This document shows positions 51,506 through 61,492 of a DNA stretch of 64,000 nt, piece after piece. This stretch comes from Nitrospinota bacterium (GTDB taxonomy: Bacteria > Nitrospinota_A > UBA7883 > JACRLM01): the NCBI GenBank assembly GCA_016208975.1, contig JACQXA010000004.1:62001-126000 (forward strand), given 5' to 3'. The notes beneath the pieces are model-generated. The model had not been told where the DNA came from, searched no databases, and saw nothing but the letters and a program-made list of their open reading frames with translations. Numbering within the stretch: the first letter of the stretch is position 1; every line of letters begins with the position of its first letter. Position numbers and translations under genes: made by a program.

Positions 51506-52825
51506 TTACCTGCGGCTCCTTATCGCGCCCTTTTTGACGAACCCCTCATAGTTCCTCATAACAAGGTGCGACTCCACCTGCGCCATCGTGTCCATCCCCA
51601 CGCCAACCACTATCAAAAGCCCGGTGCCGCCGAAATAGAACGGCACGTTAAGCTGTGATATTAGCACGTCGGGGATAATGCAGACGACCGACAGGTATAT
51701 TGCGCCGGCGAACGTAAGCCGGGAAAGCACTTTGTCTATATACTCGGAGGTGGGCTGGCCGGGCCGGATGCCGGGGATGAACCCGCCCCATTTTTTCAGG
51801 TTTTCCGCCACATCCGCCGGGTTGAATATCACCGCGGTGTAGAAGTAGCAGAAGAAGAATATGGCGCCGATGTATATCATCTCGTAAACCAGGTGGCCCG
51901 GGCGGAGCATGTCCGTCACGCCGGCGAGCCAGGGAGCGGCCGAGGCGCTGATGAAATTGCCCAGGGTCGCCGGGAACATGATGATAGACGACGCGAAAAT
52001 CGGGGGAATGACCCCGGAGGTGTTAAGCTTCAGCGGCAGGTGGCTCTGCGTGCCAGCCACCATCCTGCGGCCCACCTGGCGCTTTGCGTATTGTATGGTG
52101 AGCCTGCGCTGGGAAGACTCCATGTAAACGATACCGGCGATAACCACGGCCATCATCGCCACAAGCCCCACCATCACCACCGCGTTCAGCTGGCCGATGC
52201 TGATAAGCTGGAACGTCTGGATCAAGGCGGTGGGCATGTCCGCCACTATGCCGGAGAATATTATCAGCGATATGCCGTTGCCTATGCCCCGCTCGGTTAT
52301 CTGCTCGCCAAGCCACATAAGGAACGCCGTCCCAGCGGCGAGGGTGACCACCGTCAAGATCCTGAAACCCCAGCCTGGGTTTGCTATAACAAGCTGGCCC
52401 GCCGGGGATTTTAACGATTCAAGCCAAAGGCAGATGCCAAAACCCTGTATGCTGGCCAGCGCAACGGCGCCGTACCTGGTGTACTGGGTGATTTTTTTCT
52501 GCCCCTGCTCCCCTTCCTTCTTCAGCTTTTCCAGGGTGGGTACAACCACCGTTAGAAGCTGGATGATGATGGAGGAGCTGATGTACGGCATGATACCCAA
52601 CGCGAATATGGTGGCGTTGGAGAAGTTTGAGCCGGTGAACATGTCGAAAAACTGGAACATGGTCCCGGACATGTTGCGGAAGAAGTCCGCCAAGGCGGCG
52701 GTCTCCACCCCCGGAACGGGGATGTGGGAGCCGATGCGGTAAACCGCCAACATCCCAAGGGTGAAAAGGACCCGGTTCTTAAGCTCCGGGATGTTGACTA
52801 TGGCGGCCAGGCCCTGACCCAGCAC
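51506..52825 (-). CDS. secY: Protein translocase subunit SecY
   Basis: The 439-residue channel protein has ten membrane helices. It shows the start IPELKNRVLFTLGMLAVYRIGSHIPVPG, the plug and pore region, GTQSHLPLKLNTSGVIPPIFA, and GGFIPGIRPGQPTSEYI. The start is GTG at 52825, four bases after the rplO stop. Confidence 0.98.
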   Translation of the reverse strand: MLGQGLAAIVNIPELKNRVLFTLGMLAVYRIGSHIPVPGVETAALADFFRNMSGTMFQFFDMFTGSNFSNATIFALGIMPYISSSIIIQLLTVVVPTLEKLKKEGEQGQKKITQYTRYGAVALASIQGFGICLWLESLKSPAGQLVIANPGWGFRILTVVTLAAGTAFLMWLGEQITERGIGNGISLIIFSGIVADMPTALIQTFQLISIGQLNAVVMVGLVAMMAVVIAGIVYMESSQRRLTIQYAKRQVGRRMVAGTQSHLPLKLNTSGVIPPIFASSIIMFPATLGNFISASAAPWLAGVTDMLRPGHLVYEMIYIGAIFFFCYFYTAVIFNPADVAENLKKWGGFIPGIRPGQPTSEYIDKVLSRLTFAGAIYLSVVCIIPDVLISQLNVPFYFGGTGLLIVVGVGMDTMAQVESHLVMRNYEGFVKKGAIRSRR

Positions 52826-52828
52826 GGC

Positions 52829-53272
52829 CTACCCTACGGAGGTCTTGCCGCCCGCCTTCTCTATCTTGGCGGCGGCGGATTTAGAAAACACCGCGGCTGT
52901 TACGGCGACGGGCTTGGTTATCTCGCCCCGGCCCAGCACTTTCACTTTACCCTTCTCGGAAGCTTTTATAACGCCCTTCTCCACCAGGGTGTCGGGCGTA
53001 ACTTCGCCGGAAAGGCCAAGCTTTTCGATGGTGTCCAGGTTGATCACCACATAATCTTTTTTAAAGATGTTGGTGAAACCGAACTTGGGGAGCCGCCTGG
53101 AAAGGGGCATCTGCCCGCCTTCAAACCAAGGCGGAACAGTTCCGCCGGAACGGGCCTTTTGACCCTTGTGACCTTTGCCGGAAGTGCCGCCGTGACCGGA
53201 GCCACAGCCCCTTCCAACCCTTTTCCTACTCTTTCGAGAGCCGTTTGGGCTTTTTAGATTATGCAGTTTCAT
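52829..53272 (-). CDS. rplO: 50S ribosomal protein L15
   Basis: The 147-residue protein begins [22 protein letters not shown] and has [11 protein letters not shown] and [15 protein letters not shown]. Its ATG lies inside the rpsE 3-prime end (14-base overlap), which leaves no room for rpmD. Confidence 0.97.
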   Translation of the reverse strand: MKLHNLKSPNGSRKSRKRVGRGCGSGHGGTSGKGHKGQKARSGGTVPPWFEGGQMPLSRRLPKFGFTNIFKKDYVVINLDTIEKLGLSGEVTPDTLVEKGVIKASEKGKVKVLGRGEITKPVAVTAAVFSKSAAAKIEKAGGKTSVG

Positions 53273-53813
53273 TGCCACCCGCCATGGAAGACTCGGCCCT
53301 GGAGAGCCGTATTTCTTTGATTACGCTCGGGCTGTACAGAAGCTTCAAAGCCTCCATTGCCGCCCTGGCCATGTTGTTCTGGTTGGAGGAGCCCAAAGAC
53401 TTGGTGAGGATGTCTTTCACACCCGCCGCCTCCAGTATGGCGCGCACGGCGCCGCCGGCTATAACGCCGGTACCGCGGGAGGCCGGTTTCATCAAAACCT
53501 TGCCAGCCCCGAAATTACCCGTAACTTCATAGGGGATGGTGGAGTCGTGGATATACACCTTGACCATCCTCTTCTTGGCGCTGGCCACCGCCTTGCGGAT
53601 AGCCTCCGGCACTTCGTTGGCCTTGCCGGTGCCAAGCCCCACACGGCCGGCCCTGTCGCCCACCACCACCAGGGCGGAGAACGAGAAGCGCCTGCCGCCC
53701 TTGACCACTTTGGCCACGCGGTTTATGTGGATGACCTTGTCAATGAACTCTTTGTCACGCCCGTCGGACGCTTCATCGCCGCGTGTCCTGCGGCCAGCCC
53801 TGGCTCCGTTCAC
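53259..53813 (-). CDS. rpsE: 30S ribosomal protein S5
   Basis: The 184-residue protein has [41 protein letters not shown] and [18 protein letters not shown]. The start is GTG at 53813, overlapping the rplR stop. Confidence 0.97.
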   Translation of the reverse strand: MNGARAGRRTRGDEASDGRDKEFIDKVIHINRVAKVVKGGRRFSFSALVVVGDRAGRVGLGTGKANEVPEAIRKAVASAKKRMVKVYIHDSTIPYEVTGNFGAGKVLMKPASRGTGVIAGGAVRAILEAAGVKDILTKSLGSSNQNNMARAAMEALKLLYSPSVIKEIRLSRAESSMAGGNETA

Positions 53814-54172
53814 ATCAATATCCCTTTTTCTCGTATTGCGTCCGCCAGATCCTTAACCCGGCCGTGGTAGATATACCCGTTCCGGTCGAACACAGCTTTT
53901 TGAACGCCAATCTTGGACGCCCGCTCCGCCAAGGTAGCCCCGGCCCACTTGGCCGCGGCGGCGCTTTTGCCTTTTACGGCCGCGTCCTTCTCCTGGGAAG
54001 ACGCCGCTACCAGAGTTTTCCCCGCCACGTCATCTATCAGCTGAGCGGAAACGTACTTGTTGCTGAAAGTGATTGAAACCCTCGGCCGCTCCGCGGTGCC
54101 ACTGATTCTTTTGCGAATCCGCGCTTTCCTGGCGGCTCTCCTGTCGTTCTTCTCTCTTAAAACGCTGTCCAT
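53810..54172 (-). CDS. rplR: 50S ribosomal protein L18
   Basis: The 120-residue protein has [33 protein letters not shown], and ends [21 protein letters not shown]. It lies between rplF and rpsE. Confidence 0.97.
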   Translation of the reverse strand: MDSVLREKNDRRAARKARIRKRISGTAERPRVSITFSNKYVSAQLIDDVAGKTLVAASSQEKDAAVKGKSAAAAKWAGATLAERASKIGVQKAVFDRNGYIYHGRVKDLADAIREKGILM

Positions 54173-54209
54173 CGCGTGAACCTTAAAAACCTGCTTTTAT
54201 GTTACGTGG

Positions 54210-54749
54210 TTACTTGGACGCGGCCTTGCCGGCTTTGCGCCGGATGGTCTCGTCCGAGTACCTTATGCCTTTACCTTTGTACGGCTCCGGCTTCCTTAAC
54301 TTCCGGATGTTGGCGGCTATGAGCCCCACAGCCTCTTTGTCCACGCCCACCACCGTAAGCTCGGTGGGTTTGGGGACGTTGAAGGTTATCCCTTCGATAG
54401 GCTCTATGTCTATCGGATGGGAGTAACCCAGCGTGAACTCCAGCCCTTTGCCCTTGGCCGCCACGCGGTAACCCACGCCCTCTATGAGGAGGGTTTTGGA
54501 GAAACCTTTGGAGACGCCCTCAACCATGTTGTTGATTAACGCCCTGGTGAGGCCGTGCAAAGAGCGGTTCTCCCGCTGGTCGTTCGGACGCTCAACGCTG
54601 AGCTTGCCGTCAGCCAGAGAGACCTTCATGTTGGGGTGGACCTGCCTTGAAAGCTGGCCCAGCTTACCCTTTACGGTCACATTCCCGCCGTCGATCTTCA
54701 CATCGACACCCGCCGGGACATCTATCGGTTTTTTGCCAATCCGTGACAT
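54210..54749 (-). CDS. rplF: 50S ribosomal protein L6
   Basis: The 179-residue protein begins [14 protein letters not shown] and has [20 protein letters not shown] and [21 protein letters not shown]. It lies between rpsH and rplR. Confidence 0.98.
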   Translation of the reverse strand: MSRIGKKPIDVPAGVDVKIDGGNVTVKGKLGQLSRQVHPNMKVSLADGKLSVERPNDQRENRSLHGLTRALINNMVEGVSKGFSKTLLIEGVGYRVAAKGKGLEFTLGYSHPIDIEPIEGITFNVPKPTELTVVGVDKEAVGLIAANIRKLRKPEPYKGKGIRYSDETIRRKAGKAASK

Positions 54750-54768
54750 TTGCTTATTAAGCCTCTAA

Positions 54769-55164
54769 CTACCACACACAACAGAGGACTTCGCCGCCCA
54801 CACGGGCTTCTTTGGCCTCTCTGTCTGTCATGATTCCCTTGTTCGTGGAGAGGATGGACGTGCCCAGCCCCTTCTGCACCACCGGTATGTCGTCCACCCC
54901 GGAATAAACCCTCATGCCGGGCCTGGACACCCTCTTGATCCCGCGGATGGCGGGGATGTCTCCGGAGTACTTGAGATAAATCCTCAGCTCACCCTGCTTG
55001 TTGTCGCGGATGATCTTGAACCCGCGGATGTAACCCTCCTGCCTGAGCACCGCGGCAAGCTCCGCCTTCAGGCCGGAGGAAGGGAGCGACAGTTTGTCGT
55101 GCCGCGCCATAACCGCGTTGCGTATGCGGGTCAGCATGTCCGCCACTGGATCAGTAATGTTCAT
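54769..55164 (-). CDS. rpsH: 30S ribosomal protein S8
   Basis: The 131-residue protein has DPVADMLTRIRNAVMARHD, RVSRPGMRVYSGVDDIP and GTSILSTNKGIMTDREA. It lies between rpsN and rplF. Confidence 0.98.
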   Translation of the reverse strand: MNITDPVADMLTRIRNAVMARHDKLSLPSSGLKAELAAVLRQEGYIRGFKIIRDNKQGELRIYLKYSGDIPAIRGIKRVSRPGMRVYSGVDDIPVVQKGLGTSILSTNKGIMTDREAKEARVGGEVLCCVW

Positions 55165-55179
55165 TTTTTCGCCCTACCT

Positions 55180-55365
55180 TTACCAACTGCTCTTTGTGAC
55201 GCCGGGAATCTTACCCTCCAGCGACAACTTGCGGAAACACAGCCTGCACAAGGCGAACTTGCGCAGGTACGCGCGCGGCCTGCCGCAACACTTGCACCGG
55301 GTGTATGCGCGCACCGCGAACTTGGGCGTCCGCGACTGCTTGGCTATCATGCTTTTCTTGGCCAT
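55180..55365 (-). CDS. rpsN: 30S ribosomal protein S14, zinc type
   Basis: The 61-residue short form has CKCC and CRLC zinc ligands and [18 protein letters not shown]. The ATG at 55365 gives the family length; the upstream extension overlaps rplE and is rejected. Confidence 0.96.
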   Translation of the reverse strand: MAKKSMIAKQSRTPKFAVRAYTRCKCCGRPRAYLRKFALCRLCFRKLSLEGKIPGVTKSSW

Positions 55366-55381
55366 TTTATAAAAAACCTCG

Positions 55382-55921
55382 TCAGTTGCGGAACGGCATG
55401 CCAAGGCTCCGCAAAAGGCTCTTGCCCTCGGCGTCGGTCCTGGCGGTCGTTATTATGGATATGTTCATCCCTTTTATCTTCTCCACCTTGTCGTATTCGA
55501 CCTCGGGGAAGATCAATTGCTCTTTTACGCCCAGGGTGTAGTTGCCATGGCCGTCGAAAGCCTTGCCGGAAACCCCCTTGAAGTCCCTTATCCTGGGGAT
55601 GGCCGCCACTATGAGCCTTTCCAGGAACTCGTACATCCTTTCCCCGCGGAGGGTAACCATCACGCCGATCCCAAGCCCCTCGCGGAGCTTGAAGTTGCTT
55701 ATCGCCTTCTTGGCGGAAGTCACCATCGGCTTCTGGCCGCTTATGCGGGTGAGGGTGTAAACCCCGGTCTCGATGATCTTGGGGTTGGCCGTAGCCTCGC
55801 CCAGGCCCATGTTGATGACGATTTTCGCCACCCTGGGGGCCTGCATTACGTTCTTGTACCCGAACTCCTTTATCAGGGCGGGCGCCACTTCTTTCTTGTA
55901 TCTGTCTTTTAGCGCGGCCAT
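55382..55921 (-). CDS. rplE: 50S ribosomal protein L5
   Basis: The 179-residue protein begins [20 protein letters not shown] and has [16 protein letters not shown] and [19 protein letters not shown]. The ATG at 55921 matches the family; an extension into rplX is rejected. Confidence 0.97.
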   Translation of the reverse strand: MAALKDRYKKEVAPALIKEFGYKNVMQAPRVAKIVINMGLGEATANPKIIETGVYTLTRISGQKPMVTSAKKAISNFKLREGLGIGVMVTLRGERMYEFLERLIVAAIPRIRDFKGVSGKAFDGHGNYTLGVKEQLIFPEVEYDKVEKIKGMNISIITTARTDAEGKSLLRSLGMPFRN

Positions 55922-55931
55922 ATCCTGCTCT

Positions 55932-56255
55932 TTACACCAGGTCCAGCATCTCACCGCACTTGCGGCAGACGCGGACTTTTTTGCCGTTGTCGAGTATCTT
56001 GTGGCCAATCCTCACAGGCTTTTGGCATTTCGCGCAGAATATCTGCACGTTGCTGGCCTGCATCTTGGCCTCTTTCTCAATGATTCCGCCCTGGCGCTGG
56101 CGCTGGGTGGGCTTCTGGTGACGTTTTACAACGTTCAGCTTCTCCACTATCACGCGCCCTTCTTCGGGAAAAGACTCGAGGATGCGCCCCTTCTTGCCCT
56201 TCTCCTTGCCAGCGATAACCATCACCACGTCGTCTTTCTTCAGTCTCAGCTTCAC
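55932..56255 (-). CDS. rplX: 50S ribosomal protein L24
   Basis: The 107-residue protein starts (V)[22 protein letters not shown] and ends with a zinc-ribbon-like tail (CAKC, CRKC). The GTG at 56255 is chosen because GGAGG lies seven bases upstream and the product then begins as L24 normally does. ATGs just upstream overlap rplN. Confidence 0.95.
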   Translation of the reverse strand: MKLRLKKDDVVMVIAGKEKGKKGRILESFPEEGRVIVEKLNVVKRHQKPTQRQRQGGIIEKEAKMQASNVQIFCAKCQKPVRIGHKILDNGKKVRVCRKCGEMLDLV

Positions 56256-56272
56256 GCTCTTACCTCCGGTCA

Positions 56273-56641
56273 TCACAGCACCTCCGGAGCCAGAGAAATG
56301 ACCTTCATGAACTGCTTGGCCCTAAGCTCCCGGCCCACGGGGCCGAAAATGCGGGTGCCGATCATCTCATGGTTGTCGTCCACAAGCACCGCCGCGTTGT
56401 TGTCGAACTTCACGTATGTGCCGTTCTCGCGCCGCAACTCTTTCTTAACCCGCACAACCACCGCGTTCTTCACCACGCCTTTTTTTATGTTGCTCTCCGG
56501 CATGGACTCTATCACCGCAACCTTGATGACATCCCCTATGCTGGCGTAGCGGCGGTGGGAACCGCCGGCCACCTTAATGAGCCGCACTCTGCGGGCGCCT
56601 GAATTGTCGGCGACCTCAAGCACGGTATGCAACTGAACCAT
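56273..56641 (-). CDS. rplN: 50S ribosomal protein L14
   Basis: The 122-residue protein has [38 protein letters not shown] and ISLAPEVL at the end. Confidence 0.98.
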   Translation of the reverse strand: MVQLHTVLEVADNSGARRVRLIKVAGGSHRRYASIGDVIKVAVIESMPESNIKKGVVKNAVVVRVKKELRRENGTYVKFDNNAAVLVDDNHEMIGTRIFGPVGRELRAKQFMKVISLAPEVL

Positions 56642-56656
56642 CGCTCTACGTCTCCT

Positions 56657-56923
56657 CTAACCTACGCTACGCTCAAGGATGGCGCCAAGCCTCCACCGCT
56701 TATTCTTGCTCAGGGGCCTCGTCTCGACGATTCGCACCTTGTCGCCTATTTTCAGCTCGTTCTTCTCGTCGTGAACGTGATACCTGCTGGACATGGTGAC
56801 TATCTTCTTGAACTTGGGGTGCGCCACGCGCCGCTCCACTTTCACCACGGCAGTCTTGTCCATCTTGTCGCTCACCACGACGCCGACCCTAACCTTCCGG
56901 TAGCCTCGCTTGTTCTCTTCCAT
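56657..56923 (-). CDS. rpsQ: 30S ribosomal protein S17
   Basis: The 88-residue protein has [38 protein letters not shown] and [11 protein letters not shown]. Confidence 0.97.
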   Translation of the reverse strand: MEENKRGYRKVRVGVVVSDKMDKTAVVKVERRVAHPKFKKIVTMSSRYHVHDEKNELKIGDKVRIVETRPLSKNKRWRLGAILERSVG

Positions 56924-56959
56924 ACCTTCTTTTTAAATCCGCTAACGCCCCTAAGGCGG

Positions 56960-57157
56960 TTAACCTTTGGCCAGGCTCTTTTGCCGGAGCGCGGTTAGCG
57001 CCCTGGCTATATCTTTTCGCGCGCCCCTAATCTTGGCCGAGCTGTCCAGCTGGGCCGTGGCGTGTTGAAACCTCAGTTTCATGTAGGACTGCCTGAGATC
57101 CTCAAGCTTCCTGCCAAGCTCTTCGTTTGAAAGCTCCTTAAATTCGACAGCCTTCAC
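56960..57157 (-). CDS. rpmC: 50S ribosomal protein L29
   Basis: The 65-residue helical protein starts [20 protein letters not shown] and ends with a [11 protein letters not shown] segment. Its start overlaps the rplP stop (ATGA). Confidence 0.96.
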   Translation of the reverse strand: MKAVEFKELSNEELGRKLEDLRQSYMKLRFQHATAQLDSSAKIRGARKDIARALTALRQKSLAKG

Positions 57158-57579
57158 AGCGCAAAGCTCCTTTCTTCCTTGTTAAGATACCGCGTGGCCA
57201 TGGGCAGTTTGTGCGCCGCCAGCCGCATGGCCTCTTTGGCCACCTCAGCCTCCACCCCGTCCAGCTCGAACAGTATCCTTCCCTGCTTGATCCTGGCCAC
57301 CCAGAACTCCGGCGCGCCTTTACCTTTACCCATCCTCACTTCGAGGGGCTTCTTGGTCAGCGGCTTGTCCGGGAAAATGCGTATCCATATGCGCCCGCCA
57401 CGCTTCACATGGCGGCTTATGGCGATACGGGCCGCCTCTATCTGCCGGTTGCTTATGAAACCGGGCTCCACGGCCTGAAGGGCGAACTTGCCGAAGCTTA
57501 TGGACGAGCCGCGCCAAGCGGTGCCCCTGTTCCGCCCTTTCTGGCGTTTGCGGTATTTTACTTTTTTAGGCGTCAACAT
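57154..57579 (-). CDS. rplP: 50S ribosomal protein L16
   Basis: The 141-residue protein begins [19 protein letters not shown] and has [21 protein letters not shown] and a [14 protein letters not shown] segment. Confidence 0.98.
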   Translation of the reverse strand: MLTPKKVKYRKRQKGRNRGTAWRGSSISFGKFALQAVEPGFISNRQIEAARIAISRHVKRGGRIWIRIFPDKPLTKKPLEVRMGKGKGAPEFWVARIKQGRILFELDGVEAEVAKEAMRLAAHKLPMATRYLNKEERSFAL

Positions 57580-57584
57580 GGCGG

Positions 57585-58361
57585 TTACTCCTCAAAATCT
57601 TCGCCTGCCGCCGCTTCATCTTCTGCGACAGCTTCGCCTATGCCCATCTCCGCCTTGGCGGCCTCAACGGCTTCCTCAATCTGCCGCTGGCTCCTCAGCT
57701 TCCTCTGCTCCTCCAGCCTCCGGGCGTCCTTGCCGAAGTAAACCTCGCCGCGGAACAACCACACCTTCACGCCAATGATGCCGTAGGTGGTTTTCGCCTC
57801 GGCGAAACCGAAATCGATGTCGGCCCGGATGGTGTGAAGGGGAACGCGCCCCTCGCGGTACCATTCCATCCTGGCTATCTCGGCGCCCGCAAGCCTGCCC
57901 GAGGCGTTAACCCGGATGCCTTTGGCGCCAAACCGCATCGCGGTGGACACGGCCTTTTTCATGGCCCGGCGGAACGCCACGCGCCGCTCCAGCTGGAGGG
58001 CTATGTTCTCCGCCACAAGCTGGGCGTTTATCTCCGGCTTGCGCTCTTCTTTTATGTTAAGGAACACCTCACTGCCGGCCAGCATCTTCTGGACCTGGCT
58101 CTTGAGCTTGTCAACCTCCTGGCCCTTTTTCCCGATGATGATGCCGGGCCTGGCGGCGAATATGTTCACCTTCACCTGCTTGCCCTTGCGCTCCAGTTGC
58201 ACGCTGGACACGCCGGCGTGATAAAGCTCTTTCTTTATGAAAGCGCGCAATTTAAGGTCGCTATGCAGGTTGTCGGCGTAGGAACCCTCGGCGTACCAGT
58301 TGGATTCCCACTTCTTGATGATGCCGAGCCTAAACCCCAGCGGATGCGTTTTCTGACCCAT
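57585..58361 (-). CDS. rpsC: 30S ribosomal protein S3
   Basis: The 258-residue protein has [20 protein letters not shown], the KH-type [20 protein letters not shown] and [22 protein letters not shown]. It has an acidic, alanine-rich C-terminal tail of about 40 residues. Confidence 0.98.
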   Translation of the reverse strand: MGQKTHPLGFRLGIIKKWESNWYAEGSYADNLHSDLKLRAFIKKELYHAGVSSVQLERKGKQVKVNIFAARPGIIIGKKGQEVDKLKSQVQKMLAGSEVFLNIKEERKPEINAQLVAENIALQLERRVAFRRAMKKAVSTAMRFGAKGIRVNASGRLAGAEIARMEWYREGRVPLHTIRADIDFGFAEAKTTYGIIGVKVWLFRGEVYFGKDARRLEEQRKLRSQRQIEEAVEAAKAEMGIGEAVAEDEAAAGEDFEE

Positions 58362-58398
58362 TTTTTTTCCTGTTCTCCTAAGACAGAGCCGACTTTCG

Positions 58399-58920
58399 TC
58401 AGCTCTCCTTTTTCTTACGGGGCTTTTTTGGTTTGGCCTCGGCGGCCGCGGGCTCTTCAGCTTTAGGGGCCTTAGCAGCTTTCGGGGCCTTTGGAGCCGC
58501 TTCCTTCTTCACCTTCTTGGCGGCCTTCTTGGCCTTCATGGCCTCAAGCTTGGCCCTGGCTTCTTCCTTGGCCTTGAGGTTCTCGCGAACCACAATGGTC
58601 ATGTGGGCGGTGGGGCGGCGGATAACGTCCGCCCGGCCGCGGGCGCGCTGTATCTGCCTGCGAAGGGCAGGGCCCTGGTTCACCCATACCCGCCAAACTT
58701 CGAGGACATCTATGTCCTCCACCTTCTTGTTGTTCTCGGCGTTGGCCACGGCGGAGTCTAAAAGTTTCAGCAGAAGGGCCGCGCTCTTCTGGGGCGAAAA
58801 GCTCAAAAGGCTTTTCGCGTCCGCCACGCTTTTGCCGCGGATCATGTCCGCCGCTAGCCTGGCCTTCTGGGCCGACACCCTTGTAAACCGCAGGGTGGCG
58901 CTGGCTTCTATCGCTTCCAT
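58399..58920 (-). CDS. rplV: 50S ribosomal protein L22 with lysine/alanine-rich tail
   Basis: The 173-residue protein has the L22 core in its first 115 residues ([40 protein letters not shown]). About 55 extra residues follow, mostly K, A, E and P, longer than the usual 110-residue protein. It is the first gene of the cluster here; rpsS is not upstream. Confidence 0.96.
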   Translation of the reverse strand: MEAIEASATLRFTRVSAQKARLAADMIRGKSVADAKSLLSFSPQKSAALLLKLLDSAVANAENNKKVEDIDVLEVWRVWVNQGPALRRQIQRARGRADVIRRPTAHMTIVVRENLKAKEEARAKLEAMKAKKAAKKVKKEAAPKAPKAAKAPKAEEPAAAEAKPKKPRKKKES

Positions 58921-58955
58921 AAGGCTTTTGTCTAAATCCCGTTAAAACCTAAATT

Positions 58956-59000
58956 CAAAACTCTATGCAGGCCGGAAAGTTACCGGCCCCGGCGTCGTTT
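58956..59000. promoter_or_regulatory. Leader hairpin upstream of rplV
   Basis: GGCCGG and CCGGCC pair around seven bases within the predicted 5-prime leader of the rplV transcript. No T-run follows on the minus strand, so it may be a regulatory leader structure. Support is limited to the pairing. Confidence 0.3.
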
Positions 59001-59034
59001 TCGCCATGGCCGCCTGCCAACCGGAAAAATAGTA

Positions 59035-59063
59035 AGTTTATTTTTGCGGCGAGGCATTGTCAA
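59035..59063 (-). promoter_or_regulatory. Sigma-70 promoter of the ribosomal protein cluster
   Basis: On the minus strand a perfect TTGACA and a TAAACT box are exactly 17 bases apart, about 115 bases upstream of the rplV ATG. An AT-rich stretch lies upstream of the -35 box like an UP element. Confidence 0.65.
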
Positions 59064-59117
59064 TAATTTTTTCAAGCTTTTTTAACAGACGGGGGCTTGC
59101 GGCTTGAAAAACATGGC

Positions 59118-61235
59118 TCAGCCCTCGCCCCCGGCGGTGAAGAACGACACGGCGTAAAAGGCGATGGCCAGGATAATCAGCCCGGAAAGGCCCGTTACAA
59201 AGCTTAAGCTTTCGGAAAGCCCCCCGAAGAGCGCCCCGAAAAGGTTATACGCCAGCGCCCTGGAGGCGGCGGCGGCCCCGTTGAACGATTTGGCGAAAAG
59301 ATACCCGATAACCACAAACGGCGCCATGTACAGCGCCACCACCCAGTTGCTGGTAAGCGGCAGGAAATACAGCCCGGCAAGCGCCACGAAAAGAACGCCG
59401 TACAGGACAGGATAGCCCACCCTGCCCGCGCTCTTTATGAATGTGGCGTTGGCGGCCAGGATGGCCGCCAGGATGAGCGATATCACTATGGAGCTTACCA
59501 GCCATGTGGTTCCCCAAAAGAGGGCGAAACGGCTTATAACGGAAACCTCCAGCAGGAGGAACCCGGCGCCCAGGGCCGCAAAATGGATGTCATTCCTGCG
59601 GGGCTTGCCGAAATAAAACCCGTAAATTAAAAGGAATATGGATATCAGCAGGGCCGAAACCAGAAGGTGCAGTTTTGGTATGGAGCGGGACTGGACGTAT
59701 AAATAAGGCCAGTCGTCGGTCTGGGGCTTGGCGTCCAGGTTCTTGTAAACTTCCACGGCTTTTGCGCCGAACTCCACCCGCCTGGAAAGCATCGGATCCG
59801 CCTTAACCTTGTCCATTACCAGCTTCTCATCCTCGCTGGCCAGGAAATATGTCCCACCCGTCCCCTGGATGAAATGCCTGGAATAGGCCTGTATCACCAC
59901 AGGCGGCCTTCCGAACTGCTGATTGATCATCTTGTATATCTTGGAGCCTATCCATGGGTAATTCACCTGGAACGACAGGGCCAGGACGCCGTCCGGCTTC
60001 AGGTGGCGGCGCATATCGCCCACGCTTTCGGTGGTGTACATGAAGCTGTCCAGGTTCGTGTTGGAGAAGCTGGAGGTGAGGGTGTGGGAGTCCAGCAGAC
60101 CCAGGATTATCAGGTCGTATTTCCTGTCGGTGTCGCGCAGGAAATTCCTGGCGTCGTTGTTCACCACCGTCACCCTCTCGGAGCCATAAGGGTTTTCGGG
60201 GTGGTATTTCCTGCCCAGGGAAATGATGGTGGGGTCTATCTCCACGGCGGTGACCCTTTTGGCTCCGGCCCGCAGGGCCCCAGCCACGTCGTTGCCGCCG
60301 CCGGAGCCAAGCACCAGCACGTCGTCCAGCCGGTTCGGGAAATTATATGGCAGGTCGTAATAGTGATACCTGTCCAGGGCCGGGGGGAACGGGTCCGGAT
60401 GGGCTTTCCTGTTCTTGTCCGAAAGGTCGAGCATGTAAAGGTAGAGCGTGTTATTGGTCTGAAGCTTTTTGTACTCGATTATTTTTGTATCCCCGCTGGA
60501 GGCGTTGTACCTTACGCCAAACTGGTGAAGGGAGATTTTCTGGTATGGCGACCATATCTGCTCCAGCGGCGCCAAGGCGGGGACATGGTTTAGCGCCATG
60601 ATCATTATCATGGCCGAAACGGCGACGGCCAGGCTCTTCTGCGTGTCCCACCGCCAGAGGGCGAAAATTATCGCGGTGGCTATCAAATACCAGAGAGTCG
60701 GCGGGGTGGTCTCGAAACTCAGGCCCGCGAAGAACCACACCCCTATCAGCGACCCTGCGATGTTGATGGAGTAGTCCAGTATCCTGTTCTGCGACCGGTC
60801 GAATATGTCCGACAGCGCCTGCCCCAGGGGGGCCATGGATATTATCACCGCGAAGAACAGGGTGGTGAGCATCAGCAGGCCAGCCATAGCCCGTATAACA
60901 TCATTGTGGGCCATTTCCCACATGTTGAAATCGCCCAGGTTCAGGAAGTCGGAAATCTGGTAAAAACCGGTGATCGGATGGGTGGTGACTGCGATGAACG
61001 TTATGCACCCCAGGGTAACAAGCGGGCTGAGCCTTGGTTTGTAAAGGTAGCCCACCCCAAGCCCGAGGAACGCGCCTATGAGGGTGAGGTTCTTAAAATA
61101 GGCGAAGATCCGTATCTCACTGCCCAGATGGCGGATGAGCATCACTTCGATATAGAGGCTCAAGAGGCTGATGATGAACAGCGCAACCCTGTCATTGGAG
61201 AAGAGTTTCCTCAACTCGACTTCGCTTCTGAACAA
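59118..61235 (-). CDS. Membrane-embedded spermidine-synthase-like protein
   Basis: The 705-residue protein has about seven N-terminal membrane helices, a central SAM-binding domain of the spermidine synthase type (DVLVLGSGGGNDVAGALRAG, VTAVEIDPTIISLGRKYHP, NNDARNFLRDTDRKYDLIIL) and about seven C-terminal helices. It may make polyamines or another aminopropyl or methyl product at the membrane; the substrate is unknown. It is encoded upstream of, and on the same strand as, the ribosomal cluster, which has its own promoter. Confidence 0.85.
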   Translation of the reverse strand: MFRSEVELRKLFSNDRVALFIISLLSLYIEVMLIRHLGSEIRIFAYFKNLTLIGAFLGLGVGYLYKPRLSPLVTLGCITFIAVTTHPITGFYQISDFLNLGDFNMWEMAHNDVIRAMAGLLMLTTLFFAVIISMAPLGQALSDIFDRSQNRILDYSINIAGSLIGVWFFAGLSFETTPPTLWYLIATAIIFALWRWDTQKSLAVAVSAMIMIMALNHVPALAPLEQIWSPYQKISLHQFGVRYNASSGDTKIIEYKKLQTNNTLYLYMLDLSDKNRKAHPDPFPPALDRYHYYDLPYNFPNRLDDVLVLGSGGGNDVAGALRAGAKRVTAVEIDPTIISLGRKYHPENPYGSERVTVVNNDARNFLRDTDRKYDLIILGLLDSHTLTSSFSNTNLDSFMYTTESVGDMRRHLKPDGVLALSFQVNYPWIGSKIYKMINQQFGRPPVVIQAYSRHFIQGTGGTYFLASEDEKLVMDKVKADPMLSRRVEFGAKAVEVYKNLDAKPQTDDWPYLYVQSRSIPKLHLLVSALLISIFLLIYGFYFGKPRRNDIHFAALGAGFLLLEVSVISRFALFWGTTWLVSSIVISLILAAILAANATFIKSAGRVGYPVLYGVLFVALAGLYFLPLTSNWVVALYMAPFVVIGYLFAKSFNGAAAASRALAYNLFGALFGGLSESLSFVTGLSGLIILAIAFYAVSFFTAGGEG

Positions 61236-61360
61236 TTGAACCTCCCTTTTACGCTAGTATGCCCCGCCCTTTTTGGGCAAAGTTACTTTTATAAACCAAC
61301 ATTGCGCCCATATAAAGATATTTCTGGCCCTGGTTCCCGGATAAATCTGTGGAAAAACCG

Positions 61361-61396
61361 TGTCATGCCGAGCCCCTCGGCAAGCTCGGGGTGACA
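61361..61396. repeat. Inverted repeat of the GTCATxCxGAGC family
   Basis: The arms TGTCATGCCGAGC and GCTCGGGGTGACA pair with two mismatches around a 10-base loop. The ends resemble the inner arms of the element at 25.3 kb. Confidence 0.55.
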
Positions 61397-61442
61397 ATCC
61401 ACCTCTTGTCATGGTGCGCCTGCCGAACCATGGCTCTTGAAT

Positions 61443-61492
61443 GCTTCCCCGTGGTCGCCCTTTAACCGCTTCCCCGTGGTCGCTGACCACGG
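61443..61492. repeat. Direct repeat pair with hairpin
   Basis: GCTTCCCCGTGGTCGC occurs at 61443-61458 and again at 61468-61483. The second copy also forms a perfect 8-bp hairpin, CCGTGGTC with GACCACGG (61474-61492), around a 3-base loop. Confidence 0.6.

Noticed and set aside
61443-61492. Possible CRISPR-like repeat pair
   Set aside because: There are only two copies spaced 25 bases, with no array and no cas genes nearby.
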